DNA from: an uncultured Holophagaceae bacterium
GTDB lineage: Bacteria > Acidobacteriota > Holophagae > Holophagales > Holophagaceae
Assembly (NCBI GenBank): GCA_903857495.1
Contig: CAIOFF010000056.1
Span: 1 to 64,000 of the forward strand
Direction: 5' to 3'
Length of the DNA: 64,000 nucleotides
Shown one piece after another: positions 48,815 to 56,821 of the stretch. The position numbers were made by a program, and so were the translations under genes. The stretch's first letter is position 1, and each line of letters starts with the position of its first letter. Below the pieces are notes generated by a model. The model was not told where the DNA came from. It searched no databases and saw only the letters and a program-made list of their open reading frames with translations.

Positions 48815-49596
48815 GCGCACAAGTCCACCCGAGCAGTGTCATCAGCCCCGAGGCCCGTCTTGGCGAGGGCGTGGTGGTGGGACCCTTCTGCGTCATCGAG
48901 GGCAACGCCGTCATCGGCGCCCGCACCCTGCTCCGCAGCCACATCGTCATCGGCCCCCACACGGAGCTGGGCGAAGACAACGACATATACCCCCACGCCA
49001 CCCTCGGCATGGGCCCCCAGGACCTCAAGTTCAAGGGGGCGCCCACCCGCCTGCAGGTCGGCCACCGCAACGTCCTCCGCGAGGGCTGCACCCTGCACCG
49101 GGGCACCGAAGGCGGCGGCGGGCTCACCACCCTGGCCGACGACAACTTCCTGATGACCGGCTCCCACATCGCGCACGACTGCCACGTGGGCAGCAAGAAC
49201 ATCTTCGCCAACTCCGCCACCCTCGCGGGACACGTTGAGGTCGGCGACGGCTGCAACATCGGCGCCTTCTCTGCGGTCCACCAGTTCTGCCGGGTGGGCC
49301 ACCACGCCTTCATGGGCGGCTTCACCGTGGCCACCCAGGATGTGCTGCCCTTCATGAAGACCGCCGGCGCCCGGGACACCAAGAGCTACGGCGTGAACAC
49401 CATCGGGCTCCAGCGCAAGGGCTTCCCGGCCGAGACGGTCGAGGGGCTGAAGCGGGCCTACCGGCTGCTCTTCCACGCCGGGCTGCTGCGCGACGAGGCG
49501 CTGGCCCAGGCCCAGCAGGAAGTGGGGCATATCGCCGAGGTCGCCTACCTGCTGCAGTTCATCCGCGAAGCCAAGCGGGGCGTGCACCGTGGCTGA
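48811..49596 (+). CDS. lpxA: UDP-N-acetylglucosamine acyltransferase LpxA
   Basis: 261 residues of left-handed beta-helix hexapeptide repeats (GEGVVVGPFCVIEGNAVIG and so on) with a C-terminal helical tail. The catalytic His is in GSHIAHDCHVG. HPSSVISPEARLGEG and GLQRKGFPAETVEGLKRAYR are diagnostic. It performs the first step of lipid A synthesis in the cytoplasm, which shows that the organism has an LPS-type outer membrane. Start overlaps fabZ; its stop overlaps the start of era by 8 bases, so the three are one transcription unit. Confidence 0.95.
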   Translation: MSAQVHPSSVISPEARLGEGVVVGPFCVIEGNAVIGARTLLRSHIVIGPHTELGEDNDIYPHATLGMGPQDLKFKGAPTRLQVGHRNVLREGCTLHRGTEGGGGLTTLADDNFLMTGSHIAHDCHVGSKNIFANSATLAGHVEVGDGCNIGAFSAVHQFCRVGHHAFMGGFTVATQDVLPFMKTAGARDTKSYGVNTIGLQRKGFPAETVEGLKRAYRLLFHAGLLRDEALAQAQQEVGHIAEVAYLLQFIREAKRGVHRG

Positions 49597-50500
49597 TCGC
49601 CACCACGCCACCCTCGCCATCATCGGTCTTCCCAACGCCGGCAAGTCCACCCTGCTGAACGCCCTGCTGGGGCAGAAGCTGGCGGCCACCAGCCAGATCC
49701 CCCAGACCACCCGGACCCGGGTGCTGGGCGTCATCGACCGGGGCGACACCCAGCTGGCCTTCCTGGACACGCCGGGCATCCACCTGCCAAAGCACGCCCT
49801 CAACGAGCGCATGATGGCCCACGTGGAGCAGGCCCTCGAGGAAGCCGACATCGTACTCTGGGTGGTGGACGCCGACGCCTACCTGGGCACCGGGGAGCAC
49901 GCGCTCGCCAAGCGCCTGCGCCGGCTGGAGCGGCCCACCTACCTGCTGCTGAACAAGGTCGACCTGCTCTCCAAGGGCCGCCTCCTGGAGAAGATCGCCA
50001 CCTACAAGGACCTGCTCCCCTTCAAGGAGATCGTGCCCATCGGCGCCAAGACCGGCCTGAACCTGGAGCCCCTCTGGACGCTGCTGGAGCGGGATGCCAC
50101 TCAGCCGGGCTGGCCCTACGCGGAGGAGGTCTTCACGGACCAGACCGAGCGGTCCCTGGCGGCGGAGTTCATCCGTGAGAAGGTGCTGCGCAAGACTCGC
50201 GAAGAGGTACCCCACGGCGTGGCGGTGCTCATCGAGCAGTGGCTGGAGCCCGGCGAGGCGGACTATCCGGAGGACATGGGTCCCGACGGCGTGTTCATCG
50301 CCGCGCGGATCGTGGTGGATCGCGACGGGCACCGGAAGATCCTGCTGGGCAGCGGCGGCGCCATGATCAAGGACATCCGCCAGAGCGCGCAGCGGGAGCT
50401 GAAGAAGCTGCTCCAGCGACCCGTGCGACTGGAGCTGTTCGTGAAGGCCGACGAGGGCTGGCGCGACCGGCCGGACCGCCTGGATCGGCTGCAGCTCTGA
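49589..50500 (+). CDS. era: GTPase Era
   Basis: 303 residues. G1 is GLPNAGKSTLLN, G2 QTTRTRVLG, G3 DTPGIHLPKHALN and G4 NKVD. The C-terminal KH domain contains VDRDGHRKILLGSGGAMIKDI, which binds the 3' end of 16S rRNA. Era helps 30S subunit assembly. Length is typical. It overlaps lpxA and is the last gene of the fabZ-lpxA-era unit; an inverted repeat follows 4 bases after its stop. Confidence 0.95.
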   Translation: MADRHHATLAIIGLPNAGKSTLLNALLGQKLAATSQIPQTTRTRVLGVIDRGDTQLAFLDTPGIHLPKHALNERMMAHVEQALEEADIVLWVVDADAYLGTGEHALAKRLRRLERPTYLLLNKVDLLSKGRLLEKIATYKDLLPFKEIVPIGAKTGLNLEPLWTLLERDATQPGWPYAEEVFTDQTERSLAAEFIREKVLRKTREEVPHGVAVLIEQWLEPGEADYPEDMGPDGVFIAARIVVDRDGHRKILLGSGGAMIKDIRQSAQRELKKLLQRPVRLELFVKADEGWRDRPDRLDRLQL

Positions 50501-50503
50501 CCT

Positions 50504-50555
50504 AGTGCACCTCGCCTGAAACATCTGGATCAAGTTGGTGCCGGCGAGGTGCACT
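50504..50555. repeat. 13-bp inverted repeat after era
   Basis: AGTGCACCTCGCC and GGCGAGGTGCACT are perfectly complementary with 26 bases between, starting 4 bases after the era stop. There is no T run, so it is not a typical terminator. It opens a 200-base intergenic region unusually rich in further dyads. Confidence 0.8.
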
Positions 50556-50649
50556 TCCATCGGGGCAAAGCCCCTCTGGCGCCCCAGCGCGCAGACGCGC
50601 CGGGGCTGTCACCCCACTGGGGGCACTGCCGTGCCCCCAGACCCCCGCC

Positions 50650-50705
50650 GCGTGGTGCCCGGGGGCGGGTTGGATGGTCCGATCATTTCGCGCGGGCACC
50701 ACTAA
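50650..50705. repeat. second intergenic inverted repeat (GTGGTGCCCG / CGGGCACCAC)
   Basis: A 10-bp arm GTGGTGCCCG near the start of the segment pairs with CGGGCACCAC at its end, just after the stop of the carbonic anhydrase gene on the other strand. Together with GC-rich runs between 50560 and 50650 this looks like a palindromic interspersed element or a bidirectional RNA-processing structure. Confidence 0.6.
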
Positions 50706-51373
50706 ATCGAGAGGTCCGTGCCCCGGTGGTCGGTGTCGAGGGGATCCAGCCCCTGAGTGCCGGTGATCGAGGCGTACTGCCCCCGGGCGGGGTCGAAGGC
50801 GAAGACCTCGCCGGTCTCGATCTTGTAGACCCAGGCGTGCAGGTGCAGCATGCCGTTGGCCACGGCCTTGGCCACTGAGGGGTGCTTGCGCAGGTTGTCC
50901 ACCTGGACGAGCACGTTCTCCTCCACCGTGGCGTGGAGCAGGTCGCTGCCCTTCAGGTGGCCGTAGCTCTCCCACATGATCCGTTCCGTGGTGCGGCAGT
51001 GGGCCAGCCAGGCGCGGGTGGCCGGCAGCTCGCCCAGCTCGTCCGGGTTCAGCAGCGCCCGCATGGCGCCGCAGTTCGAGTGGCCGCAGATGATGATGTC
51101 CTTCACCTTGAGGGAAGCGACGGCAAACTCAATGCCTGCGGCCATGCCGCCCATGCTTTCGTAGGGCGGGATGAGGTTGCCCACGTTGCGCAGGATGAAG
51201 AGCTCGCCGGGCTGGGTCTGCGTGATCAGGTTGGGGCTGATGCGCGAGTCCGAGCAGGTGACGAAGAGCGTCTCGGGGGTCTGCTCATTCTGGTCCAGCC
51301 GCTCGAACAGCTCCCGGTGGTTGCTGAAGATCTGAGTCTGGAACTGGTGGATGCCTTGGACGAGTCTTTGCAT
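50702..51373 (-). CDS. beta-carbonic anhydrase
   Basis: 223 residues. Zinc ligands are Cys40 with the Asp42/Arg44 dyad in TCSDSRI, then His98 and Cys101 in CGHSNCGAM. Further family motifs are PGELFILRNVGNLIPPY and YGHLKGSDLLHA. It interconverts CO2 and bicarbonate in the cytoplasm, supplying bicarbonate to carboxylases. Length is typical of clade B enzymes. It stands alone; the ABC ATPase gene ends 32 bases upstream of its start on the same strand. Confidence 0.95.
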   Translation of the reverse strand: MQRLVQGIHQFQTQIFSNHRELFERLDQNEQTPETLFVTCSDSRISPNLITQTQPGELFILRNVGNLIPPYESMGGMAAGIEFAVASLKVKDIIICGHSNCGAMRALLNPDELGELPATRAWLAHCRTTERIMWESYGHLKGSDLLHATVEENVLVQVDNLRKHPSVAKAVANGMLHLHAWVYKIETGEVFAFDPARGQYASITGTQGLDPLDTDHRGTDLSI

Positions 51374-51404
51374 CCGACCATGTTACCCCGGGTAAGACCC
51401 CTTG

Positions 51405-52136
51405 TCAGAGGCTCAGGCGGGCCATGTGCTCTTCGGGTGTGATGGGGGTGTTGGGCTCGTCGTGGATGATCTTGCCGTCCCGGAGCTTCACGATGCGGTG
51501 GGCATGGCGGGCGATGTCCTCCTCGTGGGTCACGAGGATGATGGTGTTGCCCTTCTGGTAGAGGTCCTCGAAGAGGGCCATGATCTCGATGCTGGTCTTG
51601 GAGTCCAGGGCGCCCGTGGGTTCGTCTGCCAGCAGGATGGAGGGCTCGTTCACCAGGGCCCGGGCGATGGCCACGCGCTGCCGCTGGCCGCCGGAGAGCT
51701 GGTTGGGCATGTGGTCGCTGCGGGTGCCGAGGCCGACGTTTTCCAGGGCGCGCTGTGCCATCTCATGGCGCTGATGGGGGGTCTTGCCCGCGTAGATCAG
51801 GGGCAGCTCCACGTTCTGCAGCGAGGTCGTGCGGGCCAGCAGGTTGAAGGTCTGGAAGACGAAGCCGATCTCCTCGTTCCGGATCTGGGCGAGGTTGTCG
51901 TCGCTCATGGCCGAGGCCAGCTTGCCGTTCAGCTCGTAGGTGCCGGCCGAGGGCGTGTCGAGACAGCCGATGATGTTCATCATGGTCGATTTCCCGGAGC
52001 CGGAAGGTCCCATGATCGCCACGTACTCGCCCCGCTGGATGGCCATGGAGACACCATCCAGAGCCCGCACCTCCATGTCTCCCATCTGGTAGACCTTGGT
52101 GATGTCGGTGAGTTGGATCAGGGGCGAATCGGCCAT
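51405..52136 (-). CDS. MacB/LolD-type ABC transporter ATPase
   Basis: About 243 residues from the ATG at 52136 (site GAGG). [22 protein letters not shown] is the opening of MacB/LolD-type ATPases. Walker A is [12 protein letters not shown], the signature [15 protein letters not shown], Walker [16 protein letters not shown] and the H-loop [10 protein letters not shown]. This class powers mechanotransmission, for example lipoprotein release or macrolide export with a MacB-type membrane subunit. No such permease is adjacent, so the partner must be encoded elsewhere. It is divergent from the acyltransferase/ligase gene. Confidence 0.88.
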   Translation of the reverse strand: MADSPLIQLTDITKVYQMGDMEVRALDGVSMAIQRGEYVAIMGPSGSGKSTMMNIIGCLDTPSAGTYELNGKLASAMSDDNLAQIRNEEIGFVFQTFNLLARTTSLQNVELPLIYAGKTPHQRHEMAQRALENVGLGTRSDHMPNQLSGGQRQRVAIARALVNEPSILLADEPTGALDSKTSIEIMALFEDLYQKGNTIILVTHEEDIARHAHRIVKLRDGKIIHDEPNTPITPEEHMARLSL

Positions 52137-52266
52137 CGGAACCTCGAAGGACCCCGCTGGGTCCTGCATCATCTTCGCAGAAGTCCCGGGACAGGTTTAG
52201 GAGCGGGCTGTGTTTCCCGTTACAATTCCCGCTCACCCGTCATCAGCCAGCAGGTAACACTCCCCG

Positions 52267-54897
52267 ATGATTGCCTCCCTGTTTCTCGCCCTGGGCCGAC
52301 CTCTGCTGCGACTGCGGTACCGGATGCGCGCCGAGGGACTCGAGGAACTGTCGCCCCGCCTGGGGCCGGGCACGCTGTTTGTGGCGAACCATCCGACCCT
52401 GGTGGACCCCTTCCTGCTGCTCACCACCCTCGCGCCGCGCTTCGCGCCGATCCTGGTGGCGGGCCGCGACCATGCCGCCTCGCTGCCCCTGCGCTGGCTC
52501 GCCCGGCTGCTGGGCGCTCGGGCGCTGCCGGATCCTTCGGACCTGGGCGACCGGTGCCGGCCTGCGCTGGACGCCGAGCTGGCCGCGCTGGCCACCCAGC
52601 TGGCCGCGGGCCGCAACCTGCTGCTCTTCCCTGGTGGGCGGCTGGCCCGCCAGCGCACCGAAGACTACTCCGACAACAGCGTGGTCGAGGCGATCCTCCG
52701 CCAGTCCCCCGGCGCCCGGGTCGTGACGGTGCGGCTGCAGGGCCTGTGGGGCAGTCGCTTCAGTGCCGCGGCAGGGACGCGGCCCCGGCTGGGGCTCCAG
52801 CTGCTGAAGACCGTGTTCTACCTGGGCGTGAATGGCCTGTTCTTCATGCCGCGCCGGGACGTCCGCCTGGTGCTGGAGGAGGCCTGTGAACTGCCTCTGG
52901 ACCAGGGCCGGACCGCCCTCAACCGGGCCCTGGAAGGGGCGCTCAACCGGGAGGCCACGGCCCGCACCTATGTTCCCTACCGGTTCTGGCGGAACCATGC
53001 CCCGCGCACGCTGCCGGAGCCACCCCGACCCCGGGTCGAGGGGAACACCCGCACGGTGCCCACCCAGGTGCGGGACACAGTTCGCCACCACCTGCAGGCG
53101 GTCACGGGCCACTCGGACATCCAGGATGCCCAGGCCCTGGTGAACGACCTCGGCCTGGATGCCCTGGGTCACCGCGAACTCGAGCTCTGGATCCAGCGGG
53201 CCTACGGCTATGCCTGCGGCGACCCAGCCTCCCTCCAGACCGTGGGGGATGTGCTGCTGGCCGCCACGGGCGCCGCGGTCTCCCTGCGCCAGGGTGAGCT
53301 GAAGGCCGTGCCCCAGGCCTGGTTCCACACCCGCACCGACCTGCCCATCGAGATGCCCGAGGGCGACACCATTCCCGAGGTCTTCCTCAAGCAGGCCCGG
53401 CGGGATCCGCGCCGCGTGGTGATGGCGGACCAGGCGGGCGGCGTGAAGACCTACCAGGACGTGCTCACCGCGATCCTGGTGCTGAAGCCCCTCTTCGAGC
53501 GCCTGGAGGGCACCCATGTGGGCCTGATGCTGCCGGCCTCGGGTGGGGCCAGCATCATCTACCTGGCGCTGCTCTTCGCGGGCAAGACGCCGGTGCTGGT
53601 GAACTGGACCGCCGGCGCCCGGAGCATGGGCTTCGGGCTCGATCTGGTGGGTGTGCAGCACGTCGTCACGGTCTCTACGCTCGTCAACCGGCTGGATGCG
53701 CAGGGCGTGGACCTGTCGGCCGTGAAGGACCGACTGCTGCTGCTGGACGAGGCCGGCAAGAAGATCACCCTGCCGACCAAGCTGATGGCGGCCTTCCGGG
53801 CCCGCTTCAACTGGGCCTCCCTGGTGGCGGAGAAGGCCCCTGCCACTGCGGCAGTGCTGTTCACCAGCGGCAGCGAGAGCAACCCCAAGGCCGTGCCGCT
53901 GAGCCATGGCAACATCCTGGCGAACATCCGGGACGCGGCTGAGGCCCTTCACTTCCGGGAGGACGAGCGGGTCATGGGTTGCCTGCCGCCCTTCCACGCC
54001 TTCGGCCTCACCACCACCACGATCCTGCCGCTGCTGCTGGGGCTGCGGGTGGTCTACCACCCCAATCCCACCGAAGGCCGCATGCTGGCCCGGATCATCG
54101 AGGCCTACCACGCCACCATGCTGGTGGGCACGCCCACCTTCCTCGGGGGCATCCTCCGCATGGCGGAAGACCGCCACCTGGAGTCCCTCCGCGTCGTCGT
54201 GTCGGGCGCCGAGAAGTGTCCCGACTCGATCTATGCGACCCTCGCCCGGCGGTGGTCCGGCTGCACGGTCCTCGAAGGCTACGGCATCACCGAGTGTTCG
54301 CCGGTGGTCTCCGTCAACCGCGAGGAGGATCCCCGCACCGGCAGCATCGGGAAGCCGCTGCTGTCCGTCACGTGGTGCATCGTGGACCTGGACACCGGAC
54401 GTCGGGTGGAACCCGGGCAGCCCGGCATGCTGCTGGTCAAGGGTCCCAGCATCTTCGGGGGCTACCTCAACCCCGATGTGGACTCCCCCTTTGAGACCTT
54501 TGAGGGCAGCTCCTGGTATCGCACCGGCGACCTGGTGCGACAGGACCGCGGCGTCCTCGTGTTCGCAGGTCGGCTCAAGCGCTTCGTGAAGCTGGGGGGC
54601 GAGATGGTCTCCCTCCCCGCCATCGAAGAGGCCCTGTCCCGCCGCTTCCAGGGCGATGACGAGACCGAGCCGGTCCTGGCCGTGGAGGCCTCGCCCGAGG
54701 AGCTAAACCCGGACCTGATCCTGTTCTCCGTGGCCGGCATCGGCCGCGACGATGCCAACGCTGTCATCCGCGCGGCGGGGCTGTCGTCCCTGCACAACAT
54801 CCGCGTGGTTCGCCACATCGACCAGATCCCCACCCTGGGCACCGGCAAGACCAACTACCGGGCGCTGAAGGAGCTGCTGGGCGAGACACCGGCCTAG
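52267..54897 (+). CDS. acyltransferase / carrier-like / AMP-ligase fusion (Aas-like)
   Basis: 876 residues with three parts. Residues 1-220 are a PlsC-type acyltransferase with the HX4D motif in VANHPTLVDPF (His42, Asp47). Residues 260-340 look like an acyl-carrier domain (ALVNDLGLDALGHRELELWI), but the phosphopantetheine Ser is Ala299. Residues 360-876 are an AMP-binding acyl-activating enzyme with LFTSGSESNPKAV, GYGITECSPVVS, YRTGDLVRQD and the late Lys in TGKTNYRAL. E. coli Aas has the first and last parts and re-acylates 2-acyl-lysophospholipid; a similar fatty-acid-recycling role at the inner membrane is likely. The inserted carrier-like domain without its Ser is unusual and is probably structural. 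Confidence 0.82.
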   Translation: MIASLFLALGRPLLRLRYRMRAEGLEELSPRLGPGTLFVANHPTLVDPFLLLTTLAPRFAPILVAGRDHAASLPLRWLARLLGARALPDPSDLGDRCRPALDAELAALATQLAAGRNLLLFPGGRLARQRTEDYSDNSVVEAILRQSPGARVVTVRLQGLWGSRFSAAAGTRPRLGLQLLKTVFYLGVNGLFFMPRRDVRLVLEEACELPLDQGRTALNRALEGALNREATARTYVPYRFWRNHAPRTLPEPPRPRVEGNTRTVPTQVRDTVRHHLQAVTGHSDIQDAQALVNDLGLDALGHRELELWIQRAYGYACGDPASLQTVGDVLLAATGAAVSLRQGELKAVPQAWFHTRTDLPIEMPEGDTIPEVFLKQARRDPRRVVMADQAGGVKTYQDVLTAILVLKPLFERLEGTHVGLMLPASGGASIIYLALLFAGKTPVLVNWTAGARSMGFGLDLVGVQHVVTVSTLVNRLDAQGVDLSAVKDRLLLLDEAGKKITLPTKLMAAFRARFNWASLVAEKAPATAAVLFTSGSESNPKAVPLSHGNILANIRDAAEALHFREDERVMGCLPPFHAFGLTTTTILPLLLGLRVVYHPNPTEGRMLARIIEAYHATMLVGTPTFLGGILRMAEDRHLESLRVVVSGAEKCPDSIYATLARRWSGCTVLEGYGITECSPVVSVNREEDPRTGSIGKPLLSVTWCIVDLDTGRRVEPGQPGMLLVKGPSIFGGYLNPDVDSPFETFEGSSWYRTGDLVRQDRGVLVFAGRLKRFVKLGGEMVSLPAIEEALSRRFQGDDETEPVLAVEASPEELNPDLILFSVAGIGRDDANAVIRAAGLSSLHNIRVVRHIDQIPTLGTGKTNYRALKELLGETPA

Positions 54898-54919
54898 GCA
54901 TCCACTCTGACAACAGACC

Positions 54920-56062
54920 CTAAGGCAGGGTCTCGAGCAGCAGGGCGAGGCCCAGACCGCCGCCGATGCCGAGGGTGGCCACGCCCAGGCCGCCGCCGCG
55001 CCGCCGCAGCTGATGGATCAGGGTGCAGATGATGCGGGCCCCCGTGGCACCGATGGGGTGCCCCAGCGCCACGCCGCCCCCGGCCACGTTCAGGCGGTCC
55101 GGCGGGAGGCCCAGCTGCCGCTGGCAGACCAGCAGCTGTGTGGAGAAGGCCTCGTTCAGCTCCCAGAGGTCGATGTCGGCCACGGTCATCCCGTGGGCGG
55201 CCAGCAGGCGCTGCACGGCCGGCACGGGGGCCTCGCCCATGTCCAGGGGGTCCACTCCGGCCTCGCTCCAGCCCAGGATCCGCGCCAGGGGCCTGGCGTC
55301 ACCTGCGTGCTCGCGCCGGCCCAGCAGCAGGGCTGCGGCGCCATCCGAGAGGGCCGAGGCATTGCCGGCGGTGACCTGCCCCTCAGGATCGAAGACCGGG
55401 GCCAGGCGGGCCAGACGCTCCGGAGTCACCGCGGGGCGGACGCACTCGTCATGGTCCAGGGCCGGATGCACGACCAGCTCGGTCTGGAAGTCGGCCTGGG
55501 CCGCGCGCCGGTGGCTCTCTGCGGCCCAGGCATCGGCCTCCAAACGGGTGAGCCCGCGCTTCCGGGCCAGCTGCTCGATGGTCTCGCCCATGAGCAGACC
55601 GGTCACCGGGCAGCGCAGACCATCCTGGTGCATGACGTCCGGCAGCTGGCGGTGCCCCATGCGGAAGCCCCAGCGCAGCCCCGGCACAAGGTGGGGGGTG
55701 TCCGACATGGCCTCGCTGCCGCCGGCCAGCACCGGACCTGAGCCGGGCTCCGCCAGCTGCTGGGCGGCGAGGAGGATGGTCTGGAGGCTGGAGCCGCAGG
55801 CCATGTTGACGGTGAAGGCGGCGGTATCCAGGGGCAGCCCGGCCTTGAGTGCCAGGGTGCGGGCGGGGTTCATCCCCTGGGTGTGGCTGCGGGCCATGCC
55901 CCAGAGCAGGCGATCGGGGCGGGGCAGGGCAGGGTCTGTGGTGAGGGCGTCCACCACGGTCTGGCCGAGCGGGACGGCGCCCTGGCCCCTCAGGCTTCCG
56001 CCATAGCTGCCCTGGGGCAGGCGGCGGGCGGCCAGGATGAGCACCTCTGTCTCAGGTTTCAT
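54920..56062 (-). CDS. thiolase-family acyl-CoA acyltransferase, second catalytic Cys replaced
   Basis: 380 residues, normal thiolase length. The nucleophile is Cys89 in NMACGSSLQ. The acetyl-binding region GGGVALGHPIGATGAR carries the active His, and NEAFSTQLL is present. The C-terminal motif that normally reads CIGGGxG is LGIGGGLG here, with Gly365 in place of the catalytic Cys. The codon is GGC, one base from TGC. Without that acid/base the normal Claisen condensation or thiolysis should be poor, so the enzyme may be impaired or specialised, as in SCP2/PhlC-like thiolases. Its ATG overlaps the stop of the SanA-like gene (ATGA). The start is well supported by alignment to family N-termini (EVLILAARRLPQG). 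Confidence 0.85.
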   Translation of the reverse strand: MKPETEVLILAARRLPQGSYGGSLRGQGAVPLGQTVVDALTTDPALPRPDRLLWGMARSHTQGMNPARTLALKAGLPLDTAAFTVNMACGSSLQTILLAAQQLAEPGSGPVLAGGSEAMSDTPHLVPGLRWGFRMGHRQLPDVMHQDGLRCPVTGLLMGETIEQLARKRGLTRLEADAWAAESHRRAAQADFQTELVVHPALDHDECVRPAVTPERLARLAPVFDPEGQVTAGNASALSDGAAALLLGRREHAGDARPLARILGWSEAGVDPLDMGEAPVPAVQRLLAAHGMTVADIDLWELNEAFSTQLLVCQRQLGLPPDRLNVAGGGVALGHPIGATGARIICTLIHQLRRRGGGLGVATLGIGGGLGLALLLETLP

Positions 56063-56742
56063 CGGGCGGGATCCCAGTCGTCGGGGGTGGGTTCCCGGGG
56101 GCCGAGGCGGGCATCCGGGGGAAACCAGGCGTTCCAGAGGGCCAGGTGCCGGGCGATGTATTCACGCCCCCAGAACCGCACTCGGCTTGTCCAGGGCCGA
56201 TCATCGGTCCGGGCGGGGACACCCCAGGCCTGGAGCCCGATCTGGTCCGCCAGGTAGAGCGCCCGGGGCAGGTGGAAGTCCGAGGTCACAATGACCGCCT
56301 GACGCTGGCCGAACACGACCTGGGCGCGCCGGAGGCTGTCCCAGGTGCGCAGTCCGGCGTAGTCGCTGACGATGTGCGTGGGCGGCACGCCCTGCCGGAT
56401 CAGCCAGCGGCGCATGGCCTGGGGCTCGTTGTAGGTGGGGTGGCGGTTGTCCCCGGACACCAGGAACCAGCGCACCTTGCCGGTCCGGTAGAGCTCATGG
56501 GCGGTGCGCAGCCGTCCTTCCAGGATTGACGTGGGCTCTCCGTCCCCATAGACACCGGCTCCGAGCACCAGCACCGGCCCGCCCACCACGGGCAGCTGGT
56601 CGGCGGGATAGATCTGCAAATGGTGCATCGCGGGGAACCTAACCAGCGTCCAGAGCAGATCTCCGAGGAGGACCATCGCTGGAACCAGAATCAGGGGCCA
56701 CCGGTGCTGCCAGCAGCGATGAAGGAAGGCGGAGATCGGCAT
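56059..56742 (-). CDS. SanA/YdcF-like DUF218 membrane protein
   Basis: 227 residues. One N-terminal membrane helix (WPLILVPAMVLLGDLLWTLV) is followed by a periplasmic DUF218 domain: PVLVLGAGVYGDGEPTSILEGRLRTAHELY, FLVSGDNRHPTYNEPQAMRRWL, HIVSDYAGLRTWDSL and VIVTSDFHLPRALYL. SanA-type proteins affect envelope permeability to vancomycin and detergents, probably through peptidoglycan or lipid-carrier metabolism; the exact reaction is not known. It is coupled by overlap to the thiolase gene and divergent from the large lipoprotein gene. Confidence 0.88.
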   Translation of the reverse strand: MPISAFLHRCWQHRWPLILVPAMVLLGDLLWTLVRFPAMHHLQIYPADQLPVVGGPVLVLGAGVYGDGEPTSILEGRLRTAHELYRTGKVRWFLVSGDNRHPTYNEPQAMRRWLIRQGVPPTHIVSDYAGLRTWDSLRRAQVVFGQRQAVIVTSDFHLPRALYLADQIGLQAWGVPARTDDRPWTSRVRFWGREYIARHLALWNAWFPPDARLGPREPTPDDWDPAR

Positions 56743-56821
56743 CGTGAGTTAGCATAGACCTTTCGTCCGCCAAGACCCACGGACCTCCGTTCCCTTTCGA
56801 GACTTCCATCGAGACCCGTTG

